Of a DNA stretch of 20,517 nucleotides, positions 7,517-16,162 are shown in pieces. The notes below the pieces were generated by a model. It saw only the letters and a program-made list of their open reading frames with translations, was not told the origin of the DNA and did no database searches. The translations under genes and the position numbers were made by a program. The stretch lies in contig DJWN01000028.1 in the NCBI GenBank assembly GCA_002440975.1, positions 1 through 20,517 of the forward strand, in the 5' to 3' direction. Position 1 is the first letter of the stretch, and each line of letters begins with the position of its first letter. Source of the DNA: Bacteroidales bacterium UBA6229 (GTDB taxonomy: Bacteria > Bacteroidota > Bacteroidia > Bacteroidales > F082).

Positions 7517-10402
7517 CTATTGCTCGATATAATCTTCAATTGGTGCGCAGGTACATACCAGATTGCGATCGCCATAAGCATCATCAATGCGTGTGACCGG
7601 TGGGAAGTATTTGTCCACCAAATCTGATTGCATCGGAAAAGCAGCCTGCTCGCGTGTATAAGGGAAGTTCCAATCAGAACTGATCAGCATCCCGGCTGTA
7701 TGCGGTGCATTTGAAATCAGGTTATTTGCCTTATCTGCTTTGCCATCTTCCACTTCTCTTATCTCTTCACGAATGGCAGCCATTGCTTCCACAAAACGAT
7801 CCAATTCAGCCAAAGGCTCGCTTTCGGTAGGTTCCACCATCAAAGTGCCATGCACCGGAAAAGCAACGGTAGGTGCATGGAAACCATAATCCATCAGGCG
7901 TTTTGCCACATCAACAGCGGTGATGTCGGCTGTTTTACTGAACTTATTCAGGTCGAGAATCATTTCGTGTGCCACACGGCCTTTGTTACCTGTATATAAA
8001 ATCGGGAAATGATCTTCGAGTTTTATTTTCAGATAATTAGCATTTAAAATGGCAATTTCAGTTGACCTTTTCAAACCATCCGATCCCAGCATTTTGATGT
8101 AGCCATAAGAAATGGGCAAAATAAAGGCACTGCCAAATGGTGCTGCAGATACCGCTGTGATGGCTTTCTCACCTCCTGTTTTCACAATCGTATGGCCGGG
8201 CAAAAATGCTGCCAAATGATCTGCAACGCCAATAGGCCCAACTCCCGGACCACCACCACCATGAGGTATTGCAAAGGTTTTGTGTAAATTTAAATGACAA
8301 ACATCAGCACCAATAAAGCCAGGACTGGTTAGTCCGACCTGTGCATTCATATTAGCACCATCCATATACACCTGTCCGCCATTTTGGTGGATGATCTCAA
8401 CAATTTTGCGGATAGCCTTCTCAAAAACGCCATGTGTAGAAGGGTAGGTAATCATGGCAGCGGCAAGTTTATCTTTGTTGGCTTCAGCTTTTTCGCGCAA
8501 ATCGGCCACGTCGATATTTCCTTTGTCGTCGCATTTCACCACCACTACATTCATACCTGCCATCACAGCACTGGCCGGATTTGTCCCATGCGCCGAAGAA
8601 GGAATCAAACACACATTGCGCTCGTTTTGACCCAAGGATTCAAGATAAGCCCGAATCACCATCAAGCCTGTATATTCTCCACTTGCGCCAGAATTTGGCT
8701 GAAAAGATATGGCCTTAAAACCTGTTATGTTGCATAAATCTTTTTCAAGCGTCTCAATCAATTGATAATATCCGGCAGCCTGATCTTTGGGTACAAAAGG
8801 ATGCAGATTGGCAAACTCAGGCCAGCTTAACGAGAATAATTCAGCAGCAGCATTAAGCTTCATGGTGCACGAACCTAAGGGTATCATTGTCCGGTTAAGT
8901 GCCAGATCTCTGTTTTCAAGCTTTTTAAGATAACGCATCATATCTGTTTCCGAATGATACCGGTTAAAGACCTCGTGCGTTAAATAATCAGAAGTACGAA
9001 CCAATGCTTCAGGCAATGCCGAAAACTTAGCACATTGTTGTGGATCACAAACGAATTTTTCGAATGGTTTGCCAACGGTCTGAGCAACAACTTTTACAAT
9101 TTCATTCACATCATCCAAGCTTGTTGTTTCGTCCAGACTAATGCCAAATAACTGCTCATCAATCCACCTAAAATTCATTGCATTAGCTTCGGCAAGGGCT
9201 CTGAGTTTTGAAGTAGTAAGACCGGATGGCAACTCAAGCAAAAGTGTATCAAAGAAAAACTCATTCCGTTGTTTCAGCCCGATACTTCTCAATTCCTTAT
9301 CGAGCACATTGGCTAAAATATGGATATGTCTGGCCAGTTCTTTCAGTCTGTTAGGCCCGTGGTAAATCGCGTAAAAAGCTGACATTGACGCCAATAAAGC
9401 CTGTGCGGTACAGATATTGGAAGTTGCACGTTCGCGTTTAATATGTTGTTCTCGGGTTTGCAGTGCCATTCGGAGGGCAGGATTTCCGTTGGCATCCTTT
9501 GAAAGTCCAATAATTCTTCCCGGAATATTTCGTTTATAATTTTCGGTTGTAGCAAAATAACCTGCATGTGGGCCACCAAATCCCATCGGAATACCAAATC
9601 GTTGCGACGAGCCTACCACAGCATCGGCACCCCATTCTCCGGGAGGACTAAGCAGGGTAAGGCTCAACAAATCAGCCGTAACAACAAGCTGAATTCCGAT
9701 TGATTTATATTTTTCAATTGTATCGCGAAAATCGTTTATTGCACCAAATTGATCAGGATACTGTAGCAACACCCCAAAGTATTGTTCGTCCAGCATATCC
9801 TGCGAAATGCTACCTTCCACAACCTCAATTCCAACTGGTAAGGCACGTGTTTTGACAACTTCGAGTGTTTGTGGCAACACTCCTTTATCAACAAAAAACC
9901 TGTTTACCCCTGCTTTTTGCTGTGCTCTGCTTCTGCTGGCAAAAAACATCAGCATGGCTTCGGCAGCCGAAGTGGCTTCATCAAGCAGCGAAGCATTGGC
10001 AATTGGGAGCCCACAAAGGTCAGCAATCATCGTTTGATAATTTAGCAAGGCTTCCAAACGTCCTTGTGAAATTTCGGCCTGATAAGGTGTGTAAGCAGTG
10101 TACCAGCCCGGATTTTCGAGCACGTTTCGGGTAATCACTGCCGGAGTGATGGTATTGTAATATCCCATCCCGATATAGGATTTGAAAAGCTTGTTTTTGG
10201 AAGCGAGTGCTTTCAGGTGATTTAAATACTCATACTCATTCATCCCCTCACCAATCTCCAGATTATCCTGATTACGAATATCTCCAGGAATTACTTCATC
10301 GATAAGTTGATCAACAGAGGCCACACCAACGACCTGAAGCATCTGCTCAATATCATTTTTAGTCGGCCCTAAATGGCGCTGAACAAAATTGTTAGTGATC
10401 AT
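7517..10402 (-). CDS. gcvP: Glycine dehydrogenase (decarboxylating), glycine cleavage system P protein
   Basis: GcvP decarboxylates glycine with PLP and passes the aminomethyl group to the lipoyl H protein. With T and L proteins this yields 5,10-methylene-tetrahydrofolate. From the ATG at 10400-10402 it has 961 residues, the length of single-chain P proteins rather than the split P1/P2 type. It opens with the family-typical Q-R-H-L-G-P. The PLP lysine lies in H-L-N-L-H-K-T-F at residue 708, next to the glycine-rich H-G-G-G-G-P-G. An in-frame TTG at 10433-10435 would add 11 atypical residues (MIFFESVNCTF) and is rejected. No gcvT, gcvH or lpd is in the window. A TACCTTTG promoter lies upstream. 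Confidence 0.96.
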   Translation of the reverse strand: MITNNFVQRHLGPTKNDIEQMLQVVGVASVDQLIDEVIPGDIRNQDNLEIGEGMNEYEYLNHLKALASKNKLFKSYIGMGYYNTITPAVITRNVLENPGWYTAYTPYQAEISQGRLEALLNYQTMIADLCGLPIANASLLDEATSAAEAMLMFFASRSRAQQKAGVNRFFVDKGVLPQTLEVVKTRALPVGIEVVEGSISQDMLDEQYFGVLLQYPDQFGAINDFRDTIEKYKSIGIQLVVTADLLSLTLLSPPGEWGADAVVGSSQRFGIPMGFGGPHAGYFATTENYKRNIPGRIIGLSKDANGNPALRMALQTREQHIKRERATSNICTAQALLASMSAFYAIYHGPNRLKELARHIHILANVLDKELRSIGLKQRNEFFFDTLLLELPSGLTTSKLRALAEANAMNFRWIDEQLFGISLDETTSLDDVNEIVKVVAQTVGKPFEKFVCDPQQCAKFSALPEALVRTSDYLTHEVFNRYHSETDMMRYLKKLENRDLALNRTMIPLGSCTMKLNAAAELFSLSWPEFANLHPFVPKDQAAGYYQLIETLEKDLCNITGFKAISFQPNSGASGEYTGLMVIRAYLESLGQNERNVCLIPSSAHGTNPASAVMAGMNVVVVKCDDKGNIDVADLREKAEANKDKLAAAMITYPSTHGVFEKAIRKIVEIIHQNGGQVYMDGANMNAQVGLTSPGFIGADVCHLNLHKTFAIPHGGGGPGVGPIGVADHLAAFLPGHTIVKTGGEKAITAVSAAPFGSAFILPISYGYIKMLGSDGLKRSTEIAILNANYLKIKLEDHFPILYTGNKGRVAHEMILDLNKFSKTADITAVDVAKRLMDYGFHAPTVAFPVHGTLMVEPTESEPLAELDRFVEAMAAIREEIREVEDGKADKANNLISNAPHTAGMLISSDWNFPYTREQAAFPMQSDLVDKYFPPVTRIDDAYGDRNLVCTCAPIEDYIEQ

Positions 10403-10471
10403 AAATGTACAATTAACAGATTCAAAAAAAATCAATTTGCAAAATCAAGTATAAGACAAGGTTTCGAGCGA

Positions 10472-10479
10472 CAAAGGTA
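10472..10479 (-). promoter_or_regulatory. -7 box for gcvP
   Basis: On the minus strand this reads TACCTTTG, a full TAnnTTTG match. It lies about 70 bp upstream of the chosen gcvP ATG at 10402, giving a leader of roughly 60 nt. A convincing -33 TTTG at 19-21 bp is lacking, which would fit a promoter needing an activator. I see no glycine-riboswitch-like structure in the leader. Confidence 0.55.
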
Positions 10480-10517
10480 GAAATTGTTTCAGTTAATTTC
10501 ATGTTTAAGGGCTAAAT

Positions 10518-10537
10518 ATTGTTAACAAATTAACAAT
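10518..10537. promoter_or_regulatory. Inverted repeat upstream of the gcvP promoter, possible operator
   Basis: ATTGTTAA (10518-10525), a 4-bp CAAA spacer and TTAACAAT (10530-10537) form a perfect 8-bp inverted repeat. It lies about 40-60 bp upstream of the gcvP -7 box, a position suited to an activator. It is AT-rich, so chance occurrence is possible. Confidence 0.35.
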
Positions 10538-10601
10538 TCGGAAAATGCCAAACACAAGCTATTTAAATCAATTATAACCAACAATTATTCAACGCTTTAA
10601 A

Positions 10602-10634
10602 AGAAAAAAGAGAAGCCATAGCCTCCCCTTTTTC
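10602..10634 (-). terminator. Intrinsic terminator after hppA
   Basis: On the minus strand, starting 25 bp past the hppA stop, the transcript folds as AAAAAGGGGAGGC, loop UAU, GGCUUCUCUUUUUU. Allowing G-U pairs there is one internal mismatch, and the stem merges into a run of U. This fits a terminator separating hppA from gcvP transcription. Confidence 0.6.
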
Positions 10635-10658
10635 ACATTGTGCGTAAGAAAAAAAATC

Positions 10659-12947
10659 TTAGTCGGTCCAATCGAACCAGGAAGCGAGGGGCGATTGATA
10701 TTCCTTTTGTGATTGATCAACCTTTTGTACCTTTGGATTCAACTCCTGTTTATCACTGATTTTTGCCGTATCAACAGCGATCGACGGTGCAATAACCAAT
10801 GCAACAACCGACATCAGTTTGAGTAAAATATTCAAGGAAGGTCCGCTGGTGTCTTTAAAGGGGTCGCCTACTGTATCGCCAACCACAGTAGCCTTGTGCG
10901 ATTCGCTTCCTTTGCCATATAGCACTTCCTCATAAATCACACCTTCTTCAACCATTTTTTTGGCATTATCCCAGGCACCGCCAGCATTTGATTGATAAAT
11001 AGCCAGCAAAACCCCCGATGCCGTAACACCAGCCAACAAACCGCCCAACATCTCGGCACCTCCGGCAAATCCAACCAGCGCGGGAGCAACAATGGCCAGC
11101 AATCCGGGTAATATCATCTCTCTGAGTGAGGCATCGGTCGATATCTCGACACATTTTTCATATTCGGCAGATTGTTCGGCATCGTGCATGATCACTGCCT
11201 CCTCTTTAGTGATATGCTCCAGATTGCCGTCATACTTTTTCATCACTGCCAGTGCCTTGGTGAGTGCCGGAATCTCACGAAACTGTCGTCTTACCTCCGT
11301 GATCATTTTTTTTGCGGCCCGCCCCACAGCACCCATTGCCATCGAACTGAATAAATAAGGGAGCATGCCTCCGATTAGCAGACCAGCCATGATCACCGGC
11401 TTCGAAATATCAATGGTAATAATATTGGCCTGCGACATAAAGGCCGAAAACAAAGCCAGGGCTGTTAAAGTAGCAGAAGCAATAGCAAAACCCTTACCAA
11501 TGGCAGCAGTGGTATTTCCTACTGCATCAAGTTTGTCAGTTCTTTGACGGACCTCTTTTGGCAACTCACTCATCTCAGCAATTCCGCCGGCATTATCGGC
11601 TATTGGCCCATAAGCATCAACCGCCAGCTGTATGCCGGTGTTGGCCAGCATCGAAACAGCAGCAATGGCAATTCCATACAATCCGGCAAAGTGATACGAA
11701 AGGATAATCGCCAGACCAAGCCCTAAAATTGGATATGCAGTAGATTTCATCCCGATTTCTATCCCAGCAATGATATTAGTTGCTGCACCGGTGCGGCTTT
11801 GCTCAACAATGGAACGAACCGGTTTGCCACCCGTTCCGGTGTAATATTCAGTAATCTTACCAATGGCTGTTCCAATCACCAGGCCAACAATGATAGCCCA
11901 AAAAACACCGAGAGAGCTCATTTCCTTAACAGTACCGTCCACCCTATAATGATTCCAAATCTCGGGCAAAAACAATTTAATCAAAAAATAAGAAACAACA
12001 AGCATAATGCCTGTTGCAATAAATTCTCCACGATTCAAAGCTGCCTGAGGGTTACCTTTTGCACTCACCCTAACAAAAAAGGTACCTATTATACTGGTCA
12101 ATATTCCCAGTGATGCAATGGCAAGCGGCAGCAATACTGGTCCCATTTCAAAAAAGCCTAACACTTCGGGTGAAGTTGTGAAAGCAGCACCAAGCACCAT
12201 CGATGCAATGATTGAGCCAACAAACGACTCAAATAAATCGGCACCCATGCCAGCCACATCACCAACATTGTCGCCTACATTATCTGCGATTGTTGCCGGA
12301 TTGAGGTGATGATCTTCCGGTATTCCGGCTTCCACTTTACCAACCAGGTCGGCTCCCACATCAGCGGCTTTGGTATAAATGCCACCACCAACCCTGGCAA
12401 AGAGTGCGATAGAAGAGGCTCCCAGCGAAAACGCAGAGAGCACATTCAATACCACCTCGAGCGACCAGTTAACGCCAACAAACTTATTGAATAGAATGAA
12501 CAACAAGCTTAATCCCAATAACCCAAGGGTTACAACTCCTATGCCCATCACACTGCCCCCGTTGAAGGCAACTTTAAGGGCCTGATTTAAAGAGGTTCTT
12601 GCAGCATGGGTAGTTCGAACATTGGCCTTAGTAGCCACTCGCATTCCAATGTAACCAGCTAAGGCCGATAAAACTGCACCTGAGATAAATGATACCACGA
12701 TAAAACCATTAGAAGTTTCTTCGGTGTAACTTTTTGCATAGAGTAATACAGAAACTGCAGCAACAAAAATAGCCAGGATACGATATTCGGCTTTCAGGAA
12801 GGCCATCGCCCCTTTGGCAATGTAACCCGCAATCCGTTGCATTTTTTCTGTACCAGCTTCTTGCTTGTTTATCCATCTGGATTTCAGCACCATAAAAATT
12901 ATTCCAAAAATTGCTGAAACCGGAATCAACCAGATTAAATGATCCAT
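10659..12947 (-). CDS. hppA: Membrane-bound ion-translocating pyrophosphatase, probably K+-dependent and Na+-pumping
   Basis: This 762-residue polytopic enzyme couples pyrophosphate hydrolysis to cation export across the inner membrane. The conserved substrate-binding core is present: G-G-G-I-Y-T-K-A-A-D-V-G-A-D (187-200), D-N-V-G-D-N-V-G-D-V-A-G-M-G-A-D (222-237), and near the C-terminus G-D-T-V-G-D-P-F-K-D-T-S-G-P. Two subtype markers can be read. The G-N-T-T-A-A-I-G-K-G segment has A481 and G484, where K+-independent enzymes carry Lys and Thr, so K+ dependence is expected. E240 in A-D-L-F-E-S-F is at the position used by Na+-transporting enzymes (T. maritima E246) rather than one turn later. 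Some Bacteroides relatives move both Na+ and H+, which I cannot exclude. A ~40-residue polar tail follows the last membrane helix. Confidence 0.95.
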   Translation of the reverse strand: MDHLIWLIPVSAIFGIIFMVLKSRWINKQEAGTEKMQRIAGYIAKGAMAFLKAEYRILAIFVAAVSVLLYAKSYTEETSNGFIVVSFISGAVLSALAGYIGMRVATKANVRTTHAARTSLNQALKVAFNGGSVMGIGVVTLGLLGLSLLFILFNKFVGVNWSLEVVLNVLSAFSLGASSIALFARVGGGIYTKAADVGADLVGKVEAGIPEDHHLNPATIADNVGDNVGDVAGMGADLFESFVGSIIASMVLGAAFTTSPEVLGFFEMGPVLLPLAIASLGILTSIIGTFFVRVSAKGNPQAALNRGEFIATGIMLVVSYFLIKLFLPEIWNHYRVDGTVKEMSSLGVFWAIIVGLVIGTAIGKITEYYTGTGGKPVRSIVEQSRTGAATNIIAGIEIGMKSTAYPILGLGLAIILSYHFAGLYGIAIAAVSMLANTGIQLAVDAYGPIADNAGGIAEMSELPKEVRQRTDKLDAVGNTTAAIGKGFAIASATLTALALFSAFMSQANIITIDISKPVIMAGLLIGGMLPYLFSSMAMGAVGRAAKKMITEVRRQFREIPALTKALAVMKKYDGNLEHITKEEAVIMHDAEQSAEYEKCVEISTDASLREMILPGLLAIVAPALVGFAGGAEMLGGLLAGVTASGVLLAIYQSNAGGAWDNAKKMVEEGVIYEEVLYGKGSESHKATVVGDTVGDPFKDTSGPSLNILLKLMSVVALVIAPSIAVDTAKISDKQELNPKVQKVDQSQKEYQSPLASWFDWTD

Positions 12948-13018
12948 AGATTTGATTTGGTAAGGTAAGTTTTGATTTTTTTGTCGGTCGCTCTATTTTT
13001 TATTTAATACGAACGCCG

Positions 13019-13050
13019 CAAAAATACTATCTTACAAGCATTAATCAAAA
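13019..13050 (-). promoter_or_regulatory. Promoter of hppA (-33 TTTG / -7 TATTTTTG)
   Basis: Read on the minus strand: TTTG at 13049-13046, a 19-bp spacer, then TATTTTTG at 13026-13019. Both elements and the spacing match the Bacteroidota housekeeping promoter, making this the best promoter match I found in the window. The start would be near 13012-13015, leaving a leader of about 65 nt before the ATG at 12947. Confidence 0.75.
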
Positions 13051-13181
13051 AAAATAATGCGGAAAAATTCAAAAAAATTCACTAAACACTGTTGAAAAAA
13101 ATCCTAAAACTCTCTGGCTATAACAAAATCAATCCTTAAAAAAAGTATATATTTATACCGCTTAAAAAACTAAAATAAAGC

Positions 13182-13760
13182 ATGCAAAAAATCGCACTGG
13201 AAATCACGGGAATGTCTTATAGTCAGTCACAAAGAGGAGCTTATGCGCTTATTCTGGGAGAAAAAAACGGGCAGCGAAAGCTACCTATTATCATCGGAAC
13301 ATTCGAAGCGCAATCGATTGCACTTGGATTGGAAAAAATGAAACCTGCCAGACCAATGACGCACGATTTGTTGAAAAATTTTGCCGACACCTATCAGATA
13401 AGAATTAAAGAAGTCGTCATTAATAAATTTGAAAATGGTGTTTTTCACGCCATGCTTATCTGCGAATCAAACAACAAAATCACCGAAATAGATGCCCGCA
13501 CCTCCGACGCTGTTGCCCTGGCGATACGTTTTGAGTGCCCGATATTTGCCTACGAGACAATCCTGGAAGATGCAGGAATTATTTTGGATCAGGAAAACGA
13601 CACAACACAATCCAGAGAAGAAAACGCTGTAAAGGAAGATGAGTTTTCGGAGTATTTAACCGATGAACTGGAAGAAATGTTGCAAATTGCAGTCCAAAAT
13701 GAGGAATATGAAAAGGCATCAAAACTTCGCGACGAAATCAGAAGACGGAAACGCGTGTAA
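13182..13760 (+). CDS. Bifunctional nuclease family protein (DUF151/BFN) with C-terminal UVR motif
   Basis: The 192-residue protein has an N-terminal BFN/DUF151 domain (about 4-135): L-P-I-I-I-G-T-F-E-A-Q-S-I-A (34-47), the helix R-P-M-T-H-D-L-L (57-64), and D-A-R-T-S-D-A-V-A-L-A-I-R (104-116). An acidic linker leads to a UvrB/UvrC-like helical hairpin at about 162-190 (E-E-Y-E-K-A-S-K-L-R-D-E-I). Some members of the family have been reported as RNA and DNA nucleases; others, such as Mycobacterium MJ-like proteins, have known structures but unclear roles. The nuclease function here is inferred from the family name only. It is first in a plus-strand run with a nucleoside transporter 39 bp downstream, then thyA and folA. 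No convincing TAnnTTTG box was found upstream. Confidence 0.85.
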   Translation: MQKIALEITGMSYSQSQRGAYALILGEKNGQRKLPIIIGTFEAQSIALGLEKMKPARPMTHDLLKNFADTYQIRIKEVVINKFENGVFHAMLICESNNKITEIDARTSDAVALAIRFECPIFAYETILEDAGIILDQENDTTQSREENAVKEDEFSEYLTDELEEMLQIAVQNEEYEKASKLRDEIRRRKRV

Positions 13761-13799
13761 CCTCAGGCCTTATTGTTTACTCCAAACAGCTTAAATACA

Positions 13800-15302
13800 A
13801 TGATTAAAACCTCTACGATTTTTATGCTGCTTTTTGCAGTGATGCTGACTTTAAACATAAGCGAACATGCTCTGGCACAAGCCGATACAGTTAAAACAAC
13901 AGTCGAAGCCATTATCGAAAGCACTGCTCCCCAACACCACAATCAGCCTGCCGATGAAGGCCAGGCTACTTCTAACTTGCTTGAGATGCAACGCAGTGAA
14001 GGCTTCAGCCTGATGACCATCCTCAGAGGTCTTTTGGGAATGTTCTCGCTGATAGTGATTGCATTCATTTTTAGCAGCAACCGTAAAGCCATCAACTGGA
14101 AAGTGATCTTTACCGGGCTGTCCATACAGCTGGCACTGGCTATCGGGGTGCTTTATGTTCCCTGGATTCAGTACTTTTTTGAAGCAGTAGGCAAGCTCTT
14201 TGTTTTAGTGCTGGATTTTACCAAAGCAGGTACCGAATTCCTTTTTAGCTCTTTTGCCTCCAACAGCATTGAAAGTGCTATGCAAAATTTTGCTGTGCAG
14301 ATCTTACCCACCATCATTTTCTTTTCGGCACTTACAAGCCTGCTTTTTTACCTCGGCATCATCCAAAAAGTCGTGAAGGCGATGGCCTGGGCCATGACCC
14401 GCCTGATGAAGCTCAGCGGTGCCGAAAGTCTTTCGGTTGCAGGAAATATCTTCCTCGGACAAACCGAATCGCCACTCATGATTAAAGCCTACCTGCCAAA
14501 GATGAACAAATCGGAAATTCTTCTGGTAATGATGGGTGGCATGGCAACCTTGGCAGGTGGCGTTCTGGCTGTTTATATCAGCTTTTTGGGAGGCGAAGAT
14601 CCGGTGCAGCGATTGCTTTTTGCCAAGCATCTGCTCACGGCATCAGTGATGGCAGCTCCGGGAGCTATAGTGATCGCCAAAATCCTTGTGCCACAAACCG
14701 AAGCAATTGATAAAACCATGGAAATCAGCAAAGATCAAATTGGCAGCAATGTGTTGGATGCTATCTCGAACGGAACAACAGAAGGTTTGAAATTAGCCGT
14801 AAACGTTGCAGCTATGTTATTGGTTTTCATCGCTTTCATTGCCATGTTCAATTATATTTCCATTTGGATAGGTAATTTGATCGGGCTCAACGATTCCATT
14901 GCCTCGATCACCGATGGCCGATACAACCAATTATCGCTTCAATTTATACTCGGATACATCTTTTCGCCCGTGATGTGGTTGATTGGAGTGAATGTTCAGG
15001 ATATCACCTACCTGGGAAGATTGCTAGGCGAAAAAATTATTATGACCGAATTTATTGGCTACGTAAGCCTTTCAGAACTGAAAGCAGCACAGGTTTTTAC
15101 TGATCCTAAATCGGTTATCATGGCTACTTATATGCTTTGTGGATTTGCAAATTTTGCCTCCATAGGCATTCAGATTGGCGGCATTGGCTCGCTGGCACCA
15201 AATCAGCGTATTACATTGTCGAAATACGGCTTAAAAGCATTGTTGGGTGGTACACTGGCCTCCCTGATGTCGGCAACAATTGTTGGGATGTTAATTGGAT
15301 AA
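13800..15302 (+). CDS. nupC: Concentrative nucleoside transporter, NupC/CNT family
   Basis: This inner-membrane symporter imports nucleosides using a Na+ or H+ gradient. From the ATG at 13800 it has 500 residues; an in-frame TTG at 13773 would add nine unlikely ones. CNT signatures are clear: G-Q-T-E-S at 220-224, binding the nucleoside base, and C-G-F-A-N-F-A-S-I-G-I at about 447-457. Unusually for the compact CNT fold (the Vibrio protein is just over 400 residues), the core begins near residue 70. It is preceded by an apparent signal peptide (hydrophobic 6-20, A-L-A-Q near 24-27) and about 40 polar residues. It sits 27 bp before thyA, so nucleoside uptake and thymidylate synthesis are probably co-expressed. 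Substrate range cannot be read from sequence. Confidence 0.9.
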   Translation: MIKTSTIFMLLFAVMLTLNISEHALAQADTVKTTVEAIIESTAPQHHNQPADEGQATSNLLEMQRSEGFSLMTILRGLLGMFSLIVIAFIFSSNRKAINWKVIFTGLSIQLALAIGVLYVPWIQYFFEAVGKLFVLVLDFTKAGTEFLFSSFASNSIESAMQNFAVQILPTIIFFSALTSLLFYLGIIQKVVKAMAWAMTRLMKLSGAESLSVAGNIFLGQTESPLMIKAYLPKMNKSEILLVMMGGMATLAGGVLAVYISFLGGEDPVQRLLFAKHLLTASVMAAPGAIVIAKILVPQTEAIDKTMEISKDQIGSNVLDAISNGTTEGLKLAVNVAAMLLVFIAFIAMFNYISIWIGNLIGLNDSIASITDGRYNQLSLQFILGYIFSPVMWLIGVNVQDITYLGRLLGEKIIMTEFIGYVSLSELKAAQVFTDPKSVIMATYMLCGFANFASIGIQIGGIGSLAPNQRITLSKYGLKALLGGTLASLMSATIVGMLIG

Positions 15303-15329
15303 GTAACTGAACAAAAGCTACGTAAACTC

Positions 15330-16154
15330 ATGGAACAATATCAAGCCCTGATGCGGCATGTACTCGAAAACGGAAATAAAAAAGAAGACCGGACAGGCAC
15401 CGGAACCCTGAGTGTTTTTGGTTATCAGATGCGTTTCGATTTGCAAAAAGGCTTTCCGGCTGTCACGACAAAAAAGCTACACTTCAAATCGATAATACAC
15501 GAACTGCTGTGGTTTTTGAAAGGAGACACCAATATTAATTACCTCAAAGCCAATAAAGTAAGTATCTGGAATGAATGGGCTGATGCTAAGGGCGATCTTG
15601 GCCCTGTGTATGGTGCCCAATGGCGCAACTGGAATGGTGAAGGCATTGATCAAATCAAAGAGGTGATACACAGCCTCAAAAATAATCCTGACAGCCGCCG
15701 GCATATCGTTGCTGCCTGGAATCCTTCCGTGCTTCCCGAATCCGGAAAAAGCTTTGCAGAAAACGTAGCCAGCGGAAAAGCCGCCCTCCCACCCTGCCAT
15801 GCCTGGTTTCAGTTTTATGTAGCCAATGGCAGGCTCTCCTGCCAGATGTATCAGCGTAGTGCCGATATTTTTTTGGGCGTGCCATTCAACATCGCTTCCT
15901 ATGCCTTGCTGACGATGATGGTAGCACAGGTAACCGACTTAGCAGCCGGAGAACTGATCATGAGCTTTGGCGATGCACATATCTACCTCAATCATTTGGA
16001 ACAGGTGAATCTGCAGCTAAGTCGTACACCCCGACCCTTGCCAAAGATGAAAATCAATCCGCAGATAAAGGATATTTTTTCATTCCATTTCGAAGATTTT
16101 GAGCTAATTGCTTACAATCCTTATCCTTCAATCAAAGCCGATATTGCAGTTTAA
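15330..16154 (+). CDS. thyA: Thymidylate synthase
   Basis: ThyA methylates dUMP to dTMP using 5,10-methylene-tetrahydrofolate, producing dihydrofolate. The 274-residue protein shows the folate/phosphate-binding start E-D-R-T-G-T-G (19-25), the paired arginines D-S-R-R-H (121-125), catalytic C156 in L-P-P-C-H-A-W-F-Q-F, and R-S-A-D-I-F-L-G-V-P-F-N-I-A-S-Y for dUMP recognition. The segment between W130 and C156 is about 13 residues longer than in the E. coli enzyme, through an insert P-E-S-G-K-S-F-A-E-N-V-A-S-G-K; I believe such a loop occurs in other ThyA proteins. folA follows after 8 bp, the classic pairing that regenerates tetrahydrofolate. Confidence 0.97.
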   Translation: MEQYQALMRHVLENGNKKEDRTGTGTLSVFGYQMRFDLQKGFPAVTTKKLHFKSIIHELLWFLKGDTNINYLKANKVSIWNEWADAKGDLGPVYGAQWRNWNGEGIDQIKEVIHSLKNNPDSRRHIVAAWNPSVLPESGKSFAENVASGKAALPPCHAWFQFYVANGRLSCQMYQRSADIFLGVPFNIASYALLTMMVAQVTDLAAGELIMSFGDAHIYLNHLEQVNLQLSRTPRPLPKMKINPQIKDIFSFHFEDFELIAYNPYPSIKADIAV

Positions 16155-16162
16155 CCAAGATT

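Noticed and set aside
8384..8737. 117-codon plus-strand open frame inside gcvP
   Set aside because: Antisense to conserved gcvP sequence near the PLP site; His/Cys-rich composition is explained by the complementary codons.
10403..10435. TTG start extending gcvP by 11 residues
   Set aside because: The family begins just before the RHLG motif, which fits the ATG at 10400-10402.
10403..10658. Glycine riboswitch upstream of gcvP
   Set aside because: I looked for paired GGA-rich aptamers and a switching stem; the leader is AT-rich and shows no such structure.
11092..12585. Several plus-strand open frames of 60-104 codons across hppA
   Set aside because: All are antisense to a highly conserved membrane pyrophosphatase, and none has a promoter or plausible protein composition.
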